DNA from: Actinomycetota bacterium
GTDB taxonomy: Bacteria > Actinomycetota > Thermoleophilia > Gaiellales > Gaiellaceae
Reading direction: 5' to 3'
NCBI GenBank assembly: GCA_013813345.1
Contig: JACCRW010000085.1
Location: 1 to 9,909 of the forward strand
DNA: 9,909 bases
Below are positions 7,822 through 9,909 of this stretch, piece after piece. Every line of letters starts with the position of its first letter. Within the stretch, counting starts at the first letter, position 1. A program made the position numbers and the translations under genes. The notes beneath the pieces were generated by a model. The model did not search any database, had not been told where the DNA came from, and saw only the letters and a program-made list of their open reading frames with translations.

Positions 7822-7842
7822 TTTGTGTTGGGACACCACAAG
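7822..7842. promoter_or_regulatory. Operator-like inverted repeat, copy 2
   Basis: Left arm TTTGTGTTG, centre GGA, right arm CACCACAAG; two mismatches between the arms. It is 17/21 identical to the copy centred 70 bp away. Its right end covers the place where the -35 element of rlmN would lie, given the TACCCT at 7860-7865, so a protein bound here would be well placed to repress rlmN. Confidence 0.5.
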
Positions 7843-7859
7843 CCCATTTCGAGCGCGGC

Positions 7860-7865
7860 TACCCT
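7860..7865 (+). promoter_or_regulatory. Possible -10 element of rlmN
   Basis: TACCCT, 6 bases before the ATG at 7872. It fits TAnnnT and would put the transcription start at the start codon. There is no ribosome binding site before the ATG, which supports a leaderless message. Confidence 0.4.
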
Positions 7866-7871
7866 GGCCTC

Positions 7872-8879
7872 ATGGATTTCGAACTGCTCGAGCGGACGCT
7901 CGGCGACCGCGGTGAGCCCGCCTACCGCGCCCGCCAGGTGTGGGAATGGGCGGCGCGCGGGGTCGCGGGTTTCGAGCAGATGACGAACGTGCCGGCGTCC
8001 TTGCGCGAGCTGCTCGCGGCCGAGGTGCCGTTCTCGAGCCTCACGCTCGCCGACGAGGCGCACTCGAGCGACGGCACGATCAAGGCGCTCTTCCGCACGG
8101 GCGACGGCCATCCGGTCGAGGCAGTGCTGATGCGCTACCGCGACGGCCGCCGCTCGATCTGCGTCTCGTCGCAGTCGGGCTGTCCGCTCACCTGCTCGTT
8201 CTGCGCGACCGGCGCGATGCGCTTCGGGCGCAACCTGACTGCCGGCGAGATCCTCGACCAGGCTCTCCACTTCCGCCGGCTCGAGCCCGTCGACCATCTC
8301 GTCTTCATGGGGATGGGCGAGCCGATGCTGAACCTCGACAACGTTCTTGCCGCCGCCCGCCGGCTTCCTGACGTCGGGATCACGCACCGACGGACGACGA
8401 TCTCCACCGTCGGCTGGCTGCCGGGGTTGACGCGCTTCGTCGACCAGGTCGAGCAGCCGATCCGGCTCGCGCTCTCGCTCCACGCCGCCGACCCGCGACT
8501 GCGCTCGCAGCTCATGCTCGTCAACGATCGCTATCCCCTGGACACCGTTCTCGCGGAGTGCCGTCGCTACTTCGAGCTGCGCCACCGGAAGGTCTACGTC
8601 GAGTACGTGATGCTCAACGGCGTGAACGACTCGACCGAGCAGGCGCGGGAGCTGGCGGGGCTGCTCGATCCGGCCATCTTCAAGGTCAACCTGATCCCCT
8701 ACAACCCCACCGGGCTTGATAACAAGGGGCCTGGCTATAACGGCTCCTCGCGGGACGCGATCAGCGCCTTCAAGCACGTGCTCGATAAGGCGCGGCTGCC
8801 GTCGACGGTTCGCCTCACACGCGGACGCGACATCGCTGCAGCGTGCGGGCAGCTCGCCGCAACGCGCATTAGTGCCTAG
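7872..8879 (+). CDS. rlmN: Dual-specificity rRNA/tRNA adenine-C2 methyltransferase RlmN (radical SAM)
   Basis: A complete 335-residue radical SAM methyltransferase that methylates C2 of A2503 in 23S rRNA and, in characterised homologues, A37 of some tRNAs. The iron-sulphur motif CxxxCxxC is CPLTCSFC at residues 104-111. The two extra cysteines of the methyl-transfer mechanism are present: Cys97 in SICVSSQSGC and Cys325 in RDIAAACGQLA. MGMGEPMLN and SLHAADPRLRSQLMLVN are further family signatures. The presence of RlmN-type GMGEP, with no nearby resistance genes, argues against the related Cfr. The loop after NLIPYNPTG is LDNKGPGYNGSS, with several AT-ending codons, instead of the more usual proline-rich stretch. 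ATG at 7872 is the natural start. rlmN is divergent from ltaE, and its 3' end overlaps a possible small minus-strand gene by 11 bp. Confidence 0.96.
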   Translation: MDFELLERTLGDRGEPAYRARQVWEWAARGVAGFEQMTNVPASLRELLAAEVPFSSLTLADEAHSSDGTIKALFRTGDGHPVEAVLMRYRDGRRSICVSSQSGCPLTCSFCATGAMRFGRNLTAGEILDQALHFRRLEPVDHLVFMGMGEPMLNLDNVLAAARRLPDVGITHRRTTISTVGWLPGLTRFVDQVEQPIRLALSLHAADPRLRSQLMLVNDRYPLDTVLAECRRYFELRHRKVYVEYVMLNGVNDSTEQARELAGLLDPAIFKVNLIPYNPTGLDNKGPGYNGSSRDAISAFKHVLDKARLPSTVRLTRGRDIAAACGQLAATRISA

Positions 8880-9102
8880 CGGCCGACCGGCTCCAAGTCG
8901 ACGTTCCGCAGTTCCCGCAAACCGGGGCACATTCGCCGCCGACGTCGGGGATCGTCAGGCCGCTCGTGCTCGAGCCGCGGAAATCGTTGTGACCGCAGGC
9001 GAGCAGCAGGTCGGAGTGTCGTCGGGGCATGCCGAACCCCTGCTGGCCCTCCATGAGATGTAAGCGTTTTGGGAGCCGCGTAACTTCGATCTCCCGGGCC
9101 AC
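8869..9102 (-). CDS. Possible small Cys/His (zinc-ribbon-like) protein
   Basis: A 77-residue frame from GTG at 9102, with inner ATG starts at 9054 and 9031. The ATG at 9031 follows an AGGGG-containing stretch by about 7 bases and would give 53 residues (MPRRHSDLLLACGHND and on). The notable part is ACGH followed 26 residues later by ECAPVCGNCGT: one Cys-His pair and three clustered cysteines that could hold a zinc ion. GC at third positions is about 79 percent, compatible with coding but below the neighbours. It converges with rlmN and overlaps its last 11 bp. I do not recognise the protein; it may be a real small gene, a remnant or a chance frame. Confidence 0.38.
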   Translation of the reverse strand: MAREIEVTRLPKRLHLMEGQQGFGMPRRHSDLLLACGHNDFRGSSTSGLTIPDVGGECAPVCGNCGTSTWSRSAARH

Positions 9103-9216
9103 GTCTACTAACTACGGAGGGCGGCGCCGGACGGGGCCAGCAGCGGGCTGTTACCGGGGGAACGACGCCGTCCTCTTCATCTCGTAGGGAGCGCGTACGT
9201 TTGTCCCACAGACGGC

Positions 9217-9228
9217 GGGCGCGCGCCC
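9217..9228. repeat. GC palindrome GGGCGCGCGCCC, copy 1
   Basis: A perfect 12-bp self-complementary sequence, also present at 9317-9328, exactly 100 bp away. Flanking bases are not conserved. It may be chance in GC-rich DNA or a protein-binding site. Confidence 0.35.
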
Positions 9229-9291
9229 CCGAGGAGTGCGGCTCTCCTCGATACGATCGCAGTGACCACCGAGTGCCCAGGGGGAATGGGA

Positions 9292-9620
9292 TCAACTCGG
9301 GGCGCCACGGTCGCTTGGGCGCGCGCCCACGGTAAGAGCGTAACCCCTTGCGCGAGAATCAGCGGCTCGCGAAACGTTGAGCCACCACCAGGACGCCCGG
9401 AGCGGCCCGTAGAAGTCAGCGTCGATGAACCGCATCCCGGGCGAACAGGTGACGTCGATCGAGGAGGGCGCGTCCGACGCGAACTCGCGATGGCGCACTC
9501 CCTGCAGAACGCGTGCAGCTCTTCGACTCCGTCCGACCAGTAGCGCCAGCCCGCATCCTTCGCATCGGTCGGGGATCGTGGCGACGCAGTTGGAGCAGGT
9601 CAGACGGTGTCGATTGCCAC
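9292..9620 (-). pseudogene. Frameshifted small double zinc-ribbon protein
   Basis: Two cysteine pairs of a zinc ribbon are readable on the minus strand, but not in one frame. From GTG at 9620 the frame reads MAIDTV and hits TGA at 9600-9602. Shifting by one base gives LTCSNCVATIPDRCEGCGLA, a clear CxxC-x8-CxxC ribbon (about 9540-9603). Shifting back gives WSDGVEELHAFCRECAIASS, another CxxC (around 9490-9550). Single-base changes (a lost C in a CC run before CTG, an extra base near CTACTGG) would join them into one protein. A third possible loss of a G would lead into EFASDAPSSIDVT and the stop at 9292. The -10-like TATCCT ends 6 bases before the GTG, as at other genes in this window. Without a shift, the ribbon frame has only a CTG at 9603 as start. 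Decayed gene or sequence errors are both possible; where the original gene ended is uncertain. Confidence 0.42.
9317..9328. repeat. GC palindrome GGGCGCGCGCCC, copy 2
   Basis: Second identical copy of the 12-bp palindrome at 9217-9228, at an exact 100-bp offset. No T tract follows it, so it is not an obvious terminator on either strand. Confidence 0.35.
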
Positions 9621-9626
9621 GGCCGA

Positions 9627-9632
9627 AGGATA
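9627..9632 (-). promoter_or_regulatory. Possible -10 element of the broken zinc-ribbon gene
   Basis: TATCCT on the minus strand, 6 bases before the GTG at 9620. The spacing equals that of the rlmN and cysteine-rich genes. No -35 match is visible at 17 bases. Confidence 0.28.
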
Positions 9633-9678
9633 CGACACCAACTAGTGCCCGCCCAGACTCGGCCGCGCGATCCGGTGT

Positions 9679-9684
9679 TAGGTT
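9679..9684 (+). promoter_or_regulatory. Possible -10 element or ribosome site of the acidic small gene
   Basis: TAGGTT lies 3 bases before GTG 9688 and 9 bases before GTG 9694. It can be read as a -10 element serving a leaderless GTG at 9694, or its TTAGG as a weak ribosome site for GTG 9688. The first three bases are also an in-frame stop, which limits the gene upstream. Confidence 0.25.
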
Positions 9685-9687
9685 CTC

Positions 9688-9831
9688 GTGGCTGTGGCTG
9701 ACGCCGAGGAACCGACAATCGAGCCCGACCCGAGCGCGGACGACGACGCCTCGCCGGCTGCGTCAGACGCGGACCGCGCCAAAGAGAAGGAGCGGGAGAT
9801 GGAAGAGAGCGGAGAAGAGCTACCCGGCTAA
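9688..9831 (+). CDS. Very acidic small protein of unknown function
   Basis: A 47-residue frame from GTG at 9688 to TAA at 9829-9831; GTG at 9694 is an equally good start. Seventeen residues are Asp or Glu and only four are Lys or Arg, a net charge near -13. The first two thirds (ADAEEPTIEPDPSADDDASP) are low-complexity and surely disordered; residues 29-44 (DRAKEKEREMEESGEE) could form a charged helix. It ends in ELPG. There are no cysteines or membrane segments. An in-frame TAG at 9679 bounds it. The length and acidity recall Pup, the proteasome tag, but the C-terminal GGQ/GGE and the Pup core are absent. The frame avoids stops and uses G/C endings in most codons. Divergent from the broken zinc-ribbon gene, with 67 bp between the two starts. 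Confidence 0.5.
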   Translation: MAVADAEEPTIEPDPSADDDASPAASDADRAKEKEREMEESGEELPG

Positions 9832-9909
9832 CCTCAAGGGGTGCGCTGCGGCTACCGGGACCGATGCTCGCCCCGCCCGAGCGCGGCTGTCTGGGAAACA
9901 TGGCTAGCT

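Larger units (their letters stand above)
8880..9687. other. Gene-poor stretch between rlmN and the acidic small gene
   Basis: No frame here has the sustained third-position bias of the genes to the left. Inside lie the possible small Cys/His protein (8869-9102), two identical 12-bp palindromes (9217 and 9317) and the broken zinc-ribbon gene (9292-9620). In 9103-9291 I see nothing else: no tRNA, no convincing terminator hairpin with a T tract and no mobile element end. Confidence 0.6.

Noticed and set aside
7752..7842. Reading the inverted repeats as LexA/SOS boxes
   Set aside because: They contain GAAC- or GGAC-like centres but not the GAAC-N4-GTTC layout, and neither flanking gene is a repair gene.
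6400..7983. A 527-codon plus-strand frame opposite ltaE
   Set aside because: It is antisense to an unmistakable threonine aldolase, crosses the divergent intergenic region and shows no domain of its own.
7731..8930. A 399-codon minus-strand frame opposite rlmN
   Set aside because: It is antisense to a complete RlmN, and its Arg/Glu/Val-rich product is typical of reverse frames in high-GC genes.
9688..9831. Identifying the acidic small protein as Pup
   Set aside because: It lacks the C-terminal GGQ or GGE and the conserved Pup helix, and no proteasome gene is nearby.
9866..9882. Hairpin GCTCG-7-CGAGC downstream of the acidic gene as a terminator
   Set aside because: The stem is only five base pairs and no T run follows, so it cannot be told from chance in GC-rich DNA.
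9416..9907. 160-codon open frames on both strands at the right end
   Set aside because: Both are Arg/Ser/Pro-rich without motifs; the zinc-ribbon and acidic frames in the same region are more protein-like.

Overview
This is a high-GC window with very high GC in third codon positions. Family content (GGDEF/HD-GYP protein, CAX exchanger, threonine aldolase, RlmN) and several start codons lying 6-8 bases after a -10-like hexamer suggest an actinobacterial chromosome. The class Thermoleophilia (Gaiellales or Solirubrobacterales relatives) is my best guess from the look of the proteins; no marker gene in the window proves it. I see no phage, transposon, CRISPR or RNA gene. Most of the window is ordinary chromosomal housekeeping; the last kilobase is different.

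Region 1 (1-2355, minus strand): a membrane-anchored GGDEF/HD-GYP cyclic-di-GMP protein that runs off the left edge, preceded on the same strand by a small cysteine-rich conserved unknown. Region 2 (2480-5364, plus strand): a Ca2+/H+ antiporter of the CAX family, followed after 8 bp by an unusual M16-type zinc peptidase homologue with PH-like C-terminal domains, probably one operon. Region 3 (5361-7707, minus strand): a low-specificity L-threonine aldolase followed by an overlapping serine beta-lactamase-fold hydrolase. The hydrolase and the M16 gene converge and share a CTAG that supplies both stop codons.

Region 4 (7708-8879): a 164-bp divergent intergenic region between the threonine aldolase and rlmN. 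It carries two copies, centred 70 bp apart, of a 21-bp imperfect inverted repeat that looks like an operator. rlmN (23S rRNA/tRNA m2A methyltransferase) is complete, with all expected cysteines.

Region 5 (8880-9909): gene-poor. It holds a possible small Cys/His protein convergent with rlmN, the remains or a frameshifted copy of a small double zinc-ribbon gene on the minus strand, and a tiny, very acidic 47-residue protein on the plus strand. The most unusual points of the window are the operator-like repeat pair, the M16/PH fusion with a shortened metal-ligand spacing, and the frameshifted zinc-ribbon locus next to the acidic microprotein. I did not find a convincing new multi-gene system.
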